A program made the translations under genes and the position numbers. DNA of 64,000 nt from Micromonospora echinofusca (lineage in GTDB: Bacteria > Actinomycetota > Actinomycetes > Mycobacteriales > Micromonosporaceae): NCBI RefSeq assembly GCF_900091445.1, contig NZ_LT607733.1:620001-684000 (forward strand), written 5' to 3'. Within the stretch, counting starts at the first letter, position 1; each line of letters begins with the position of its first letter. A model generated the notes under the pieces. It was not told the origin of the DNA and ran no database searches. It was given only the letters and a program-made list of their open reading frames with translations. Below are positions 25,684-34,543 of this stretch, in pieces.

Positions 25684-26562
25684 TCAGCCCTCGCCGAGCA
25701 GCCAGCGGACCACCTCCACCTGGCGGGGGAACACCTGTCCCTCGGCGATGCTCCAGGCCAGCGTCTGCCCGATCGTCCAGCCGCGTACCCGCTCCCGGTC
25801 GAGCCCCAGCTCCGCGCTGAGCCGGTCCAGCCGGTGCCGTACGGCCTCCGGCGAGTGCCCCAGCTCCGCGCCGCGCACCAGCGGCACCACGCCGAACTCC
25901 CGCTCGCCGGTCAGCGGCTTCGGGTCGATGAGCAGCCACGGCTCCCGGGTCGCCCGCAGCACGTTGCCGGCGTGCAGGTCCTGGTTGACCAGCACCTGAG
26001 TGCCCTGGCTGCCGACGAGGTCCGTCAGCGACCCCAGCGCCGCGTCGACCAGCCGCCGCTCGTACGGCCGGCCCGCCCGCTCCCACTTCGCCGGCAGCCG
26101 TTCCAGCCAGCCGGCGGCCTCCTCGGCGAGGGGGGTGAACGGCGGGCCGGCCGGTCGCCACAGCCGGGGCAGCAGCCCGACCGCCACGTCCAGCGCCGCG
26201 TCGGCGGGCAGGGCGTGCAGCGGCGTGCCGGGCACGCACCGCTCGACCAGCAGCGCCCGCCGCCGCGGGTCGTGCCCGAGCAGCCGGGCCGCCCCCGCCC
26301 CGGCCCAGCACTCCAGCGCCGTCGCCTCGTGGACGCTGTCGGGGTCCGGGTACTGGAGCTTCAGCACCGCCGGCGTGCCGTCGGGCAGCTCCGCAGGCAG
26401 GGCCAGCGACGCGAAGGCGTACGGGAAGGGTGGCCCGAGCCGCAGCGACCAGCGCTCGGCGCAGGCGGCCACCCGCTCCGGCAGCGCCGCCAGCCATTCC
26501 CGCCCGGCCGCCACGTTCCGCACCCAGCCCAGCCCGTCCGGGATCAGGAGTTCCGATTCCAC
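25684..26562 (-). CDS. aminoglycoside/hydroxyurea kinase-like protein (APH(6) family)
   Basis: A 292-residue kinase-fold protein of the streptomycin 6-phosphotransferase/hydroxyurea kinase family. It shows LKLQYPDPDSVHEATAL for ATP-lysine and helix C, the catalytic loop VNQDLHAGNVL with Asp, and LLIDPKPL with the second metal-binding Asp. The family members studied phosphorylate streptomycin or hydroxyurea, but many chromosomal members have no known drug substrate. The GTG at 26562 has AGGA upstream. It converges with the glycosylase gene. The call for the fold is firm and the resistance role is not. Confidence 0.85.
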   Translation of the reverse strand: MESELLIPDGLGWVRNVAAGREWLAALPERVAACAERWSLRLGPPFPYAFASLALPAELPDGTPAVLKLQYPDPDSVHEATALECWAGAGAARLLGHDPRRRALLVERCVPGTPLHALPADAALDVAVGLLPRLWRPAGPPFTPLAEEAAGWLERLPAKWERAGRPYERRLVDAALGSLTDLVGSQGTQVLVNQDLHAGNVLRATREPWLLIDPKPLTGEREFGVVPLVRGAELGHSPEAVRHRLDRLSAELGLDRERVRGWTIGQTLAWSIAEGQVFPRQVEVVRWLLGEG

Positions 26563-26587
26563 CCGCCCATCCTGAACCCCACGCCGC

Positions 26588-26619
26588 CCTCCCGCTGGCC
26601 CACCCTCCCGCTGGCCCAC
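26588..26619. repeat. two exact 16-bp tandem copies
   Basis: CCTCCCGCTGGCCCAC stands twice in a row (26588-26603 and 26604-26619), in the gap upstream of the kinase-like gene and downstream of the WGR gene. It may be a replication-slippage product. Confidence 0.85.
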
Positions 26620-26645
26620 CCACCCACCGCCCGCCTCGGGAGAGG

Positions 26646-28064
26646 TCAGCGGAGGCGGCGGATGTCGCCGTGGGCGCGGTAGAAGCCGCCCCGGCCGGAC
26701 TCACGGACCTGGGTGACCAGGTAGCGCGCGCCGGGCTCGCGGATGCCCTTGGGGAACTGCACGGACCAGTCCCGGTGGTAGCCGGGGGAGACCACGTGCA
26801 CCCGCAGCCGGCCCCGGTCCTCGACGCACTGCACGATGACGCCGCCGTCGACGTCGCTGGTCACCTCGACCGTCGTCCAGGCCGCCGGCTCGGGCATCCG
26901 GGGCGGGGCCTTGACGTCGACCACCTCCGGCACGCTGCCGCCCTCCGCCGCCCGGATCGCCGGCTCGCTGGCGTCGATGCAGGCCAGGTAGCCGCCGGTG
27001 GTGACCACGTAGAGTCGATCCTCGTGGTACTGCATGGAGTAGGCCGAGCCGCAGCCGGTGCCGAGCTTCCACAGCCGGTTGCCGGCCTGGTCGAAGCAGT
27101 AGATCGAGGACTGGCTGTCGCCGGCGAAGACGTACCGGCCGCCCTCGGCCGTGGCGCAGGAGAAGACCGGGGCGTCGCAGCGGTAGCTGCGCTCGGCGCG
27201 GCCGTCCTTCGCGAGGCGCACCACCTCCCGGGTGCCGGTGCCCGCGAACACCGCGCCGGGCTCCTGCCAGCCGAAGAGCACCGAGCCGGTCGGGGTGTGC
27301 CACAGCTCCCGGCCCGTACGCCAGTCGTAGCCGGTCACGCCCCGCGAGTGGCCGTGGTAGAGCGCGTCGGCGTCGCAGCGCACCATCCACGCCGACCGAC
27401 CACGGCCCTGCCGGCGCCAGAGGAACTCGTCCTCGTGGTCGACGGCCACGACGCCGCCGCCCGCGTCGGAGACGCCCAGCACCCCGTCGTGGATGTCCAG
27501 CCAGTAGATGTCGATCTCCGGCGCGATCTCGTAGGCCACCCGGGGCACCTTGCCGGACAGGTCGTAGACGTTGCCGTCGTCGCAGCCCGCGTAGATCCAG
27601 GCGTCGTCGGCGACGATGCACTTCACCCCGTCGGGAAGGCGGACCTGGTTCAGCACCCGGGCGTCGTGGCCGAGTGTGGTGATGACGCCCCGCTCGTTGC
27701 CGACCATGCAGCTCTGCCCGTCGACGAAGATGCCGAAGGCGGGGGCGCCGGAGTCGTAGCGCCACAGCACCGGGGCGGTGCGGGCCGTGGAGCGGGTGCT
27801 GACGATCTGCCGCCGGGAGACGGCGCGCTTCTGCCGCACCCCCGGCACGGCCGGGGCGTAGCCCTTGCGGACCTTCTCGCCGATCTTCTTCGCCGCCGCC
27901 GCGCGGGCCTTGGCGTTGTCGGCGTAGGCCGTGGACTTGACCTGGCCCTGGTCGCCGATCCGGCCGTAGCGGACGGTCAACGCGGCGTCGTCGACGACGA
28001 CCTCGTAGAACTTGTGCGCACCATCCACTTCGGACAGTTCGAGGTAGGTCGTCTCCTGCGACAT
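26646..28064 (-). CDS. WGR-domain protein with beta-propeller repeats
   Basis: A 472-residue protein. Residues 1-75 form a WGR domain with TVRYGRIGDQGQ in place of the usual WGRIG, and a Lys-rich end (KAAAAKKIGEKVRKGY-like). The rest is made of repeated beta sheets of the PQQ/WD-like kind, for example AWIYAGCDDGNVYDLSG, YVFAGDSQSSIYCFDQAG and LYVVTTGGYLACID. WGR domains are best known from PARP enzymes, where they bind DNA, but in bacteria they also sit beside MoxR-type ATPases and sensor proteins. No catalytic domain is present. It looks like a nucleic-acid or protein sensor with a propeller. GGAGG precedes the ATG at 28064. Confidence 0.85.
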   Translation of the reverse strand: MSQETTYLELSEVDGAHKFYEVVVDDAALTVRYGRIGDQGQVKSTAYADNAKARAAAAKKIGEKVRKGYAPAVPGVRQKRAVSRRQIVSTRSTARTAPVLWRYDSGAPAFGIFVDGQSCMVGNERGVITTLGHDARVLNQVRLPDGVKCIVADDAWIYAGCDDGNVYDLSGKVPRVAYEIAPEIDIYWLDIHDGVLGVSDAGGGVVAVDHEDEFLWRRQGRGRSAWMVRCDADALYHGHSRGVTGYDWRTGRELWHTPTGSVLFGWQEPGAVFAGTGTREVVRLAKDGRAERSYRCDAPVFSCATAEGGRYVFAGDSQSSIYCFDQAGNRLWKLGTGCGSAYSMQYHEDRLYVVTTGGYLACIDASEPAIRAAEGGSVPEVVDVKAPPRMPEPAAWTTVEVTSDVDGGVIVQCVEDRGRLRVHVVSPGYHRDWSVQFPKGIREPGARYLVTQVRESGRGGFYRAHGDIRRLR

Positions 28065-28180
28065 GGGGTGCCTCCGAGAGGGTCAGCGACCGGCCCGACG
28101 TGGCCGGCGCGGCGAGCGCGGGCACACGCTAACCGCCACCCCCGACAAAGCCCTGCGCGGGTTCCGGGGGCGCTCCCGCC

Positions 28181-29569
28181 TCAGCGGCCGACAGCGGCCA
28201 AGGCGTCGACGGCCTTGCGGGCGGCGATCAGCACCGGATCCCAGACCGGGGCGTACGGCGGGGCGTAGCCGAGGTCGAGCGCGGTCATGTCGTCCACCGT
28301 CATGCCGTTCCACAGCGCCACCGCGAGGGTGTCGATCCGCTTGGCCGCCTCGGACCAGCCGACGATCTGCGCCCCGAGCAGCCGCCCGCTGGGCTTCTCC
28401 GCGATCAGCTTCACCGTCATGGACCGGGCGCCCGGGTAGTAGCCGGCGCGGTTGGTCGACTCGGCAATCACCGAGACGAACTCGAACCCCGCCGCCGCGG
28501 CGTCCTTCTCGCGCAGCCCGGTGCGCCCCACCTCCAGCTCGCAGACCTTGGTGACGGCCGTGCCGATCACCCCCGCGAAGGTGGCGTACCCGCCGCCGAT
28601 GTTGATGCCGGCGACCCGGCCCTGCTTGTTGGCGTGGGTGCCCAGCGGCACGTGCACCGGCAGCCCGGTGACCCGGTGCACGGTCTCCACGCAGTCGCCG
28701 GCGGCCCAGACGTCCGGCACCCCCTGCACCCGCATCCGGCGGTCCACCCGGATCCCGCCGGTGGTGCCCAGCGGCAGGCCGGCGGCCTCCGCGAGCGCGG
28801 TGTTGGGGCGTACGCCCAGACCCAGGACGACCACGTCGGCGGGGATGGGCCCCTCGGCGGTGACCACAGCGGACACCCGGCCCCCGGTCTCCTCCAGGCC
28901 GGTCACCCCGAGACCGGTACGGATGGTGACGCCGATGCCCCGCATCGCGTCGGTGACCAGTTCGGCCATGTCCGGGTCCACGGTGGCCATCGGCTGCTCG
29001 GCCTGCTCGACCAGGGTGACGGCCAGCCCGCGCTGGATCAGCGCCTCGGCCATCTCCACGCCGATGTAGCCGCCGCCGATCACCACCGCCCGGCGCGGCC
29101 GGGGCTCGGCGTCCAGCCAGGCGCGCAGCGCGGCGCCGTCGTCGAGGGTCTGCATCCCGAAGACCCCGCCGGCGTCGGTGTCGGCCCAGCCGGGCTTCTT
29201 CGGCAGCGCTCCGGTGGCGTACATCAGGGTGTCGAAGCGCTCCCGGACCTCGCCGCCGCCTTCGAGGTCCCGCGCGACGACCTCGCGCCGGTCGAGGTCG
29301 ATGGCGGTCACCTCGTGCCGGAGCCGGACGTCGATGTCGAACTTCTCCCGGAACGTCTCCGGATCGCGGGCGATCAACTGGTCCCGCTCGGGCACCAGCC
29401 CGCTGATCCAGTACGGGATCCCGCACGCCGAGTACGACGTGAAGTGCCCCCGCTCGAAGGCGACGATCTCCAGGTCGCCGCGGTCGCGGCGCCGCCGCGC
29501 CTGGGACGCCGTCGCCATTCCCGCGGCGTCCCCACCGATGACGATCAGCCGTTGCGCCACGGGCACCAT
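28181..29569 (-). CDS. FAD-dependent NAD(P)-disulfide oxidoreductase, CoA-disulfide reductase-like
   Basis: A 462-residue flavoprotein. GGDAAGMATA is the FAD loop, SYSACGIPYW holds the single redox-active Cys, GGGYIGVEMAEAL binds NAD(P)H, and WAAGDCVETV binds FAD again. A C-terminal dimerisation domain follows. The single Cys motif is that of CoA-disulfide reductases and Nox-type enzymes, which reduce CoA disulfide or polysulfide. The stop of the upstream glutamate-cysteine-ligase-like gene lies 4 bases before this ATG, so both are co-transcribed. That suggests a joint role in low-molecular-weight thiol balance. The true substrate cannot be told from sequence. Confidence 0.9.
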   Translation of the reverse strand: MVPVAQRLIVIGGDAAGMATASQARRRRDRGDLEIVAFERGHFTSYSACGIPYWISGLVPERDQLIARDPETFREKFDIDVRLRHEVTAIDLDRREVVARDLEGGGEVRERFDTLMYATGALPKKPGWADTDAGGVFGMQTLDDGAALRAWLDAEPRPRRAVVIGGGYIGVEMAEALIQRGLAVTLVEQAEQPMATVDPDMAELVTDAMRGIGVTIRTGLGVTGLEETGGRVSAVVTAEGPIPADVVVLGLGVRPNTALAEAAGLPLGTTGGIRVDRRMRVQGVPDVWAAGDCVETVHRVTGLPVHVPLGTHANKQGRVAGINIGGGYATFAGVIGTAVTKVCELEVGRTGLREKDAAAAGFEFVSVIAESTNRAGYYPGARSMTVKLIAEKPSGRLLGAQIVGWSEAAKRIDTLAVALWNGMTVDDMTALDLGYAPPYAPVWDPVLIAARKAVDALAAVGR

Positions 29570-29573
29570 CCTG

Positions 29574-30722
29574 TCACGAGCGGTCCGCGCCGCGGGTCTG
29601 CCGCGCGACGTCGGAGACCACGTCCACGAGCTTGCCGGTACGCGCGAAGACCGCCCGCTGGCGGGCCGCCCCGGTGCCGTGCCGGCGCAGCCCCGCGACG
29701 AGGTCGGTCACCTCGTCGAGGTCGCCGTGGCGCTCCAGCGCCGGGCGCAGCCGCTCGACGAACTGGTCGAACAGCTTCCAGGCCGGCCGCAGCTCGCCGT
29801 CGGTCAGGTCGACGCCGTCACCCTCCAGCCCGTCGTGCGCCGCCCGCCAGTGCGCGGCGACCAGCAGGTGGTGGTCGGTGCGCAGGGCGGGCCGCCCGGC
29901 GGCCATGTCGTCCAGCGCGGTCGCCACCATGGCCCGGACCAGGGCGGCGACGAGCACCGCGTCGTCCACGGACGGGCAGACGTCGCCGATCCGGATCTCC
30001 ACCGTCGGGTACTTGGCCGACAGGCGGGCATACCAGTAGAGCATCCCCTCGTCGAGCATCATCCCGCTGGCGATGAGCTGCCCGATCAGCCGCTCGTAGT
30101 GCTCGTGCGACTCCAGGAACGGGGTGGGTGCCACCGACGGCCAGTGTTCCCACTCCACCGACCGCCAGCTCGCGTACCCGGTGTCCTCGCCCCGGGCGAA
30201 GGGGGAGTTGGTGGTCACCGCGTGCAGCACCGGCAGCCAGGGCCGGACGTGGTTGAGCACCTGCACCCCGGTGTCCGGGTCGGGCACCCCGACGTGCACG
30301 TGCATGCCGTTGTTGCCGGGGCCGGGGACCAGCAGGCGGAACCGCTCGATCATCCGGTCGAAGCGGGGCTTGTCGACCACCGGCGGCACGGGACCGTCGA
30401 CCGGCCCGGTGCCGATGGCGAGCAGCCGTACGCCCGCGCGCTCGGCCGCGTCGGCGAGCGCGGCCCGCAGCACGCCGAGGGAGTGCCGGATCGAGGAGAG
30501 CTCCAGGCCGGGCGGGCTGCCGATCTCGATCTGGCTGGTCTGGAACTCCCGCTCCACCTGCCCGCGCAGCTCCGGCGGCACCTGCTCCATGACGAGGTCG
30601 ACGGCGGGCACCGCCGCCCCGGTGTGCGGGTCGACGAGCAGGAACTCCTCCTCGACACCCACCGTGAGCAGGTCGGTCCCCTCAGCCGTACCGCTCGGAG
30701 CCTCCGCCACCTGGCCGGTCAT
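29574..30722 (-). CDS. carboxylate-amine ligase / glutamate-cysteine ligase (YbdK type)
   Basis: A 382-residue member of the GCS2 family. It has TVGVEEEFLLVD at the N-terminus, EIGSPPG, the metal-binding NNGMHVHVGVPD, and the YPTVEIRIGDVCPS segment. These are the marks of YbdK-like gamma-glutamyl-cysteine ligases. Actinobacteria use mycothiol instead of glutathione, so the product could be gamma-glutamyl-cysteine, an ergothioneine precursor, or another gamma-glutamyl amide. It is the first gene of a two-gene operon with a CoA-disulfide-reductase-like enzyme. I chose the ATG at 30722; GTG codons 6 and 9 bases upstream are alternatives. Confidence 0.9.
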   Translation of the reverse strand: MTGQVAEAPSGTAEGTDLLTVGVEEEFLLVDPHTGAAVPAVDLVMEQVPPELRGQVEREFQTSQIEIGSPPGLELSSIRHSLGVLRAALADAAERAGVRLLAIGTGPVDGPVPPVVDKPRFDRMIERFRLLVPGPGNNGMHVHVGVPDPDTGVQVLNHVRPWLPVLHAVTTNSPFARGEDTGYASWRSVEWEHWPSVAPTPFLESHEHYERLIGQLIASGMMLDEGMLYWYARLSAKYPTVEIRIGDVCPSVDDAVLVAALVRAMVATALDDMAAGRPALRTDHHLLVAAHWRAAHDGLEGDGVDLTDGELRPAWKLFDQFVERLRPALERHGDLDEVTDLVAGLRRHGTGAARQRAVFARTGKLVDVVSDVARQTRGADRS

Positions 30723-30874
30723 CGTCACCACCGTCCGTTCGCCCCGGTAGCGGCCCGTCCGCGCCGGTCGGTCAGTGGTTACCCACCGTGTGGAGGCGGG
30801 GAAACGCGGCCCGGCGTGTCGCCCGCCGATCGCCGGCACCAGCCGAACCGGCCGGGCGGCGTGACAACGGGTCC

Positions 30875-30880
30875 TAGGCT
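30875..30880 (+). promoter_or_regulatory. -10 box before the small membrane gene
   Basis: TAGGCT stands 7 bases before the GTG at 30888. This fits a leaderless transcript. It is also the only promoter-like sequence between the divergent ligase gene and this one. Confidence 0.4.
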
Positions 30881-30887
30881 GATCGTC

Positions 30888-31181
30888 GTGCCGGGGCCGC
30901 TGGGGATCGCGTCGGGGATGTGGGCGTACGCCCTCGTCCACCTGACGCTGCTCGCCGATCGCCCGGCCGGGCTGCTCGCGGGGGCCGCGTTCGTCGCGGT
31001 GGCGCTGCTCGCCGTCGCGTTCGCGGCGCACGCGGCCGGCGTCACCGACGTGCCCCGGGCCGGCCGGGCCGCCGCCCTGCGCGCCCGGGCCCGCCATCGC
31101 CGGGTGCCCCGACAGGTCGACCCGGACGCCGCCGGGCGGCCCCGGCCCCGCGCGCCGGGGCCGCACCCCTCGGCCGCGTAG
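30888..31181 (+). CDS. small membrane protein (DUF6412-like)
   Basis: A 97-residue protein with two hydrophobic helices (about residues 8-24 and 27-52) and a basic, Arg/Pro-rich tail. It is small and has no enzyme motif. It lies 93 bases upstream of a YidC-like insertase gene on the same strand, an arrangement I associate with DUF6412 proteins of Streptomyces and relatives. The start is the GTG at 30888, with an ATG at 30918 as alternative. No role is known. Confidence 0.7.
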   Translation: MPGPLGIASGMWAYALVHLTLLADRPAGLLAGAAFVAVALLAVAFAAHAAGVTDVPRAGRAAALRARARHRRVPRQVDPDAAGRPRPRAPGPHPSAA

Positions 31182-31274
31182 CACCGCCGCGCGGTCGATT
31201 CCGCCGTTCACCCGCCCATCCCGGCGACTCCCACCGCCGGGCCGGCATTCCGGAATCGGACCGAGGGGTCACCC

Positions 31275-32009
31275 ATGCTCGCCTTCGCACCTCTGCACGA
31301 CGCCGTCGGCACCGCCGGCCGCGCGCTCACCTGGTTCACCACTCTGCTCGAACCGCTGGCCGGCGGCGCGGCCACGGCCGCCGCCATCGTCGTCCTCACC
31401 GTCGTCGTCCGGTTGCTGATCTCGCCGCTGACCCTCGCGCAGGTGCGCGGGGAGCGGCGCCGCACGGCGCTCGCCCCCGAGGTCCACGCCCTTCAGCGGC
31501 GGTACGCGGACGACCCCGCCCGGTTGCAGGGCGAGTTGTTCGCGCTCTACCGGGCCAACGGCGCCAGCCCGGTCTCCGGCTGCCTGCCGCTGCTGCTCCA
31601 GGCCCCGGTCCTGCTGGTGATGTACCGGCTCTTCACCACCGCCGAGGGCGGCACGGGGCTGCTGGACGAGCGGCTGGCCGGCGTGCCGCTGGGCCACCAC
31701 CTGGGCGACGGGCTGGGCGGCGGGACGCTGCCGCTGTTCGGCGCCCTGCTGGCGGCCCTGCTCGCGCTCGCCTGGTGGACGTCGCGGCGGATGCGGCGTG
31801 CGGCGGCGGCGACGGGAACGGTGGCCGGTACGCCGAGCGAGGGGCCCGGCGCGGCCGTGCTCGGCCGGGTGCTGCCGCTGCTGCCGTACGCGACCGTGCT
31901 GGTGGCGCTGGTGCTGCCGCTCGCCGCGGTGATCTACCTGGTGACCACCACCGCCTGGTCGGCGGCGGAGCAGGCGGTGCTGCGCCGTCCGCGTCCGGTG
32001 CCGGCTTGA
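31275..32009 (+). CDS. YidC/Oxa1-family membrane insertase paralogue
   Basis: A 244-residue protein with the 60KD_IMP fold. It has a first helix (TAAAIVVLTVVVRLLISPLT) that carries the conserved Arg in the membrane groove, a cytoplasmic hairpin (RYADDPARLQGELFALYRANG), and three or four further helices with GCLPLLLQAPVLLVMYRLF. The long N-terminal periplasmic domain of classical YidC is absent, as in Gram-positive SpoIIIJ/YidC2. The housekeeping YidC sits next to rpmH and rnpA, which are not here, so this is a paralogue. It lies behind a small membrane protein gene. Confidence 0.88.
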   Translation: MLAFAPLHDAVGTAGRALTWFTTLLEPLAGGAATAAAIVVLTVVVRLLISPLTLAQVRGERRRTALAPEVHALQRRYADDPARLQGELFALYRANGASPVSGCLPLLLQAPVLLVMYRLFTTAEGGTGLLDERLAGVPLGHHLGDGLGGGTLPLFGALLAALLALAWWTSRRMRRAAAATGTVAGTPSEGPGAAVLGRVLPLLPYATVLVALVLPLAAVIYLVTTTAWSAAEQAVLRRPRPVPA

Positions 32010-32054
32010 CGCCATGCCATCGATGGGGGCCGCGGAACCTTGCCGCAGGACGGT

Positions 32055-32089
32055 GATACCTGTAGGGCATAAAAATACCTGTGTGGTAT
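32055..32089 (+). promoter_or_regulatory. ATACC repeats upstream of chitinase gene
   Basis: A direct repeat ATACCTGT (32056-32063 and 32075-32082) and an inverted repeat ATACC-TGTGT-GGTAT (32075-32089) lie in a 248-base gap whose AT-rich stretches (32069-32078 and 32190-32212) stand out in this GC-rich region. The symmetry fits an operator of a sugar-responsive repressor. It does not match the DasR consensus well. Confidence 0.4.
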
Positions 32090-32257
32090 CGAGCCCAGGG
32101 GACTGTTGCCGTCGACCGTCGAGAGTTCCCGCACAGCCAGTCACGGTGAGTGAAGTGGGCTGTTGTCCGCGCCAGCTCTGGACAGAAACAGTTAACACTC
32201 TTAATAATAGGCGTGAATGTCGATGCCGATGGATGGCGTCCGGGCGTGGAGGGTGTC

Positions 32258-33646
32258 GTGAAACGATCCAGATCTCTGGTTTTCTCGCTGGTCACAGCGG
32301 TGGTCGCGGCGCTCGGCGCGGTGTGGGTGGCGATGCCCGCGTTCGCTGCCGGAGTGACCGCCAGCTTCGTCAAGACGTCCGACTGGGGCTCGGGCTGGGA
32401 AGGGAAGTACACGATCACGAACGGGGGCGGGGCCACGGTCGACGGCTGGACCGTCGCCTTCGACCTGCCGGCCGGGACCAGCGTCGGCAGCTACTGGGAC
32501 GCGCTGCTGACCTCCTCGGGCCAGCGGCACACCTTCACCAACCGGTCCTGGAACGGCCGCATCGTCCCGGGGGCCTCGGTCTCGTTCGGCTTTCTCGGCT
32601 CCGGGCCGGGCGCGCCCACCAACTGCCAGCTCAACGGCGCGGCGTGCGGCGGCGGCACCAGCCCCACCACCGCGCCTCCGACCACCGCACCGCCGACGAC
32701 CCCGCCCCCGACCACCCCGCCCCCGACGAGCCCGCCGCCGAACACCGGCCTGCCGAAGCACATCCTCACCGGGTACTGGCACAACTTCGACAACCCGGCC
32801 GCCGAGCTGCGACTGCGTGACGTGCCCGCCGATTACGACGTCGTCGCGGTCGCCTTCGCCGACGCCACCGCCACCCCCGGCGCGGTCGCCTTCGCCGTCG
32901 ACCCCGGCCTGTCCGCCGCCCTCGGCGGCTACACCGACGCCGACTTCTCCGCCGACGTACGCGCCCTCCAGGCCCGGGGCAAGAAGGTGATCATCTCGGT
33001 CGGCGGCGAGACGGGCCGGGTGGCGGTCAACGACGCCGCCTCCGCGGTCGCGTTCAGCGACAGCGTCCACGCGCTGATCCAGCGGTACGGCTTCGACGGC
33101 GTCGACATCGACCTGGAGAACGGGCTGAACCCGACCTACATGGCGCAGGCGCTGCGTTCGCTACGTGCCAAGGTCGGCGCGGGACTGATCATCGCGATGG
33201 CCCCGCAGACCATCGACATGCAGTCCCCGGGCAGCAGCTACTTCAAGCTGGCGCTCGCCATCAAGGACATCCTCACCGTCGTGAACACCCAGTTCTACAA
33301 CTCGGGAGCGATGCTCGGCTGCGACCGCAACGCCGCGTACGCCCAGGGGACGGTGAACTTCATCGTGGCGCTGGCCTGCATCCAGTTGGAGGCCGGGCTC
33401 CGCCCGGACCAGGTCGGCCTCGGCCTGCCGGCCGGCCCCGGCGCGGCCGGCGGCGGCATCGTCGCGCCTTCCGTGGTGAACGCCGCGCTGGACTGCCTGG
33501 CCCGGGGCACCAACTGCGGCAGCTTCCGCCCGCCGCGCACCTACCCGGGTATCCGCGGCGCGATGACCTGGTCGGTCAACTGGGACGTGACCAACGGCAG
33601 CACCTTCGCCCGCACGGTGGCCCCCCACCTGAAGACCCTCCCCTGA
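32258..33646 (+). CDS. secreted chitinase, CBM2 plus GH18
   Basis: A 462-residue secreted enzyme. A signal peptide of about 33 residues ends at AFAAG. A CBM2 carbohydrate-binding module (about 34-135) contains the Trp residues used for crystalline polysaccharide binding (SDWGSGWEGKYTI, SWNGRI). A Thr/Pro linker with TTPPP repeats follows, then the GH18 barrel with SVGG and the catalytic DGVDIDLE, whose last Glu is the proton donor. It hydrolyses chitin outside the cell. The GTG at 32258 has GGAGG 5 bases upstream. Its upstream region carries ATACC repeats that may mediate induction. Confidence 0.95.
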   Translation: MKRSRSLVFSLVTAVVAALGAVWVAMPAFAAGVTASFVKTSDWGSGWEGKYTITNGGGATVDGWTVAFDLPAGTSVGSYWDALLTSSGQRHTFTNRSWNGRIVPGASVSFGFLGSGPGAPTNCQLNGAACGGGTSPTTAPPTTAPPTTPPPTTPPPTSPPPNTGLPKHILTGYWHNFDNPAAELRLRDVPADYDVVAVAFADATATPGAVAFAVDPGLSAALGGYTDADFSADVRALQARGKKVIISVGGETGRVAVNDAASAVAFSDSVHALIQRYGFDGVDIDLENGLNPTYMAQALRSLRAKVGAGLIIAMAPQTIDMQSPGSSYFKLALAIKDILTVVNTQFYNSGAMLGCDRNAAYAQGTVNFIVALACIQLEAGLRPDQVGLGLPAGPGAAGGGIVAPSVVNAALDCLARGTNCGSFRPPRTYPGIRGAMTWSVNWDVTNGSTFARTVAPHLKTLP

Positions 33647-33687
33647 CCCCTCTCCCGCCCGCCCTCCTCCACCCCACCCGAGCGCCG

Positions 33688-33757
33688 GTCACGCAGTCGT
33701 GGTGGTCCGCAGAAGCCGCGCGAGCGGTCACACCGGGCGCCGCAACTGCATGATCGA
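33688..33757. repeat. degenerate copy of a palindromic element
   Basis: The right arm, 33741-33757, reads as the same CAACTGCATGATCGAC sequence that borders the large palindrome at 47266-47334. The left arm (from 33688) is related but degraded, matching the complement at about 12 of 18 positions. It lies between the convergent chitinase and DedA genes and may serve as terminator. Confidence 0.5.
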
Positions 33758-33789
33758 CGCTGGTGGGGGCGGGAGGGAGCGGGGGTGGG

Positions 33790-34458
33790 TCAGGGGGTGG
33801 CGTCCGCGTGGTCGCGCTGGCGGGTGCGGCGGCGACGGGTCTTCTTGACCGCCCACCAGGCGATCATCACGACGAAGACGGCGATGATGCCGTAGTCGAA
33901 CCACTTGCTGTACTGCTCGATCTGCTGCCAGCGCGAGCCGAGCGCGTAGCCCAGGCCGACGAAGAGCGCGTTCCAGATGCCGCTGCCCAGCGTGGTGAAC
34001 GCGATGAACTCCGGCAGCGGCATCCGGTTGGCTCCGGCGGGGATGGAGATCAGGCTGCGTACCACCGGCATCATCCGGCCGAAGAGCACCGCCCACCGGC
34101 CGTGCCGCTCGAACCAGCGGTCGGCCTTCTCCAGGTCGTCGAGGTCGACCAGGGGCAGCCGGTCGAGCCAGCGCTTGAGCCGGTCCTCGCCGGCCGCCGC
34201 GCCCAGCCAGTAGAGGGCGAGCGCCCCGCCCAGGGAGCCGGCGGTGGCGGCGAGCCCCACCAGCACGACGTTGAAGCGTCCCTCGCTGGCCAGGTAGCCG
34301 GCCATCGCCAGGACGATCTCGCTCGGAATCGGCGGGACGATGCTCTCCAGGGCGACCAGCAGGGCCACCCCGATGGCACCGGCGGCGTCGATCACCCCCG
34401 CCACCCAACCGGTCAGGCCGCCGAGTTCGGTCGGGTCGACGTTCTCGGCGAATGCCAT
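33790..34458 (-). CDS. DedA-family membrane protein
   Basis: A 222-residue membrane protein of the VTT/DedA superfamily. It has the re-entrant loop motif ESIVPPIPSEIVL, a glycine-rich GSLGGALALYWLG and the second conserved block FGRMMPVVRSLISIPAG with the essential Arg. Five or so hydrophobic segments follow the usual order. DedA proteins are needed for membrane integrity and are proposed lipid scramblases or undecaprenyl-phosphate carriers. GAGAGGATCGCG precedes the ATG. It ends next to the palindromic element shared with another locus. Confidence 0.93.
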   Translation of the reverse strand: MAFAENVDPTELGGLTGWVAGVIDAAGAIGVALLVALESIVPPIPSEIVLAMAGYLASEGRFNVVLVGLAATAGSLGGALALYWLGAAAGEDRLKRWLDRLPLVDLDDLEKADRWFERHGRWAVLFGRMMPVVRSLISIPAGANRMPLPEFIAFTTLGSGIWNALFVGLGYALGSRWQQIEQYSKWFDYGIIAVFVVMIAWWAVKKTRRRRTRQRDHADATP

Positions 34459-34543
34459 CGCGATCCTCTCGGCCGGGTCCGATCGGAGTCATCTACCCTG
34501 CGGCCCGGCCGTCACACCTGCCCGTGAGCCGGGCCACCACCGG

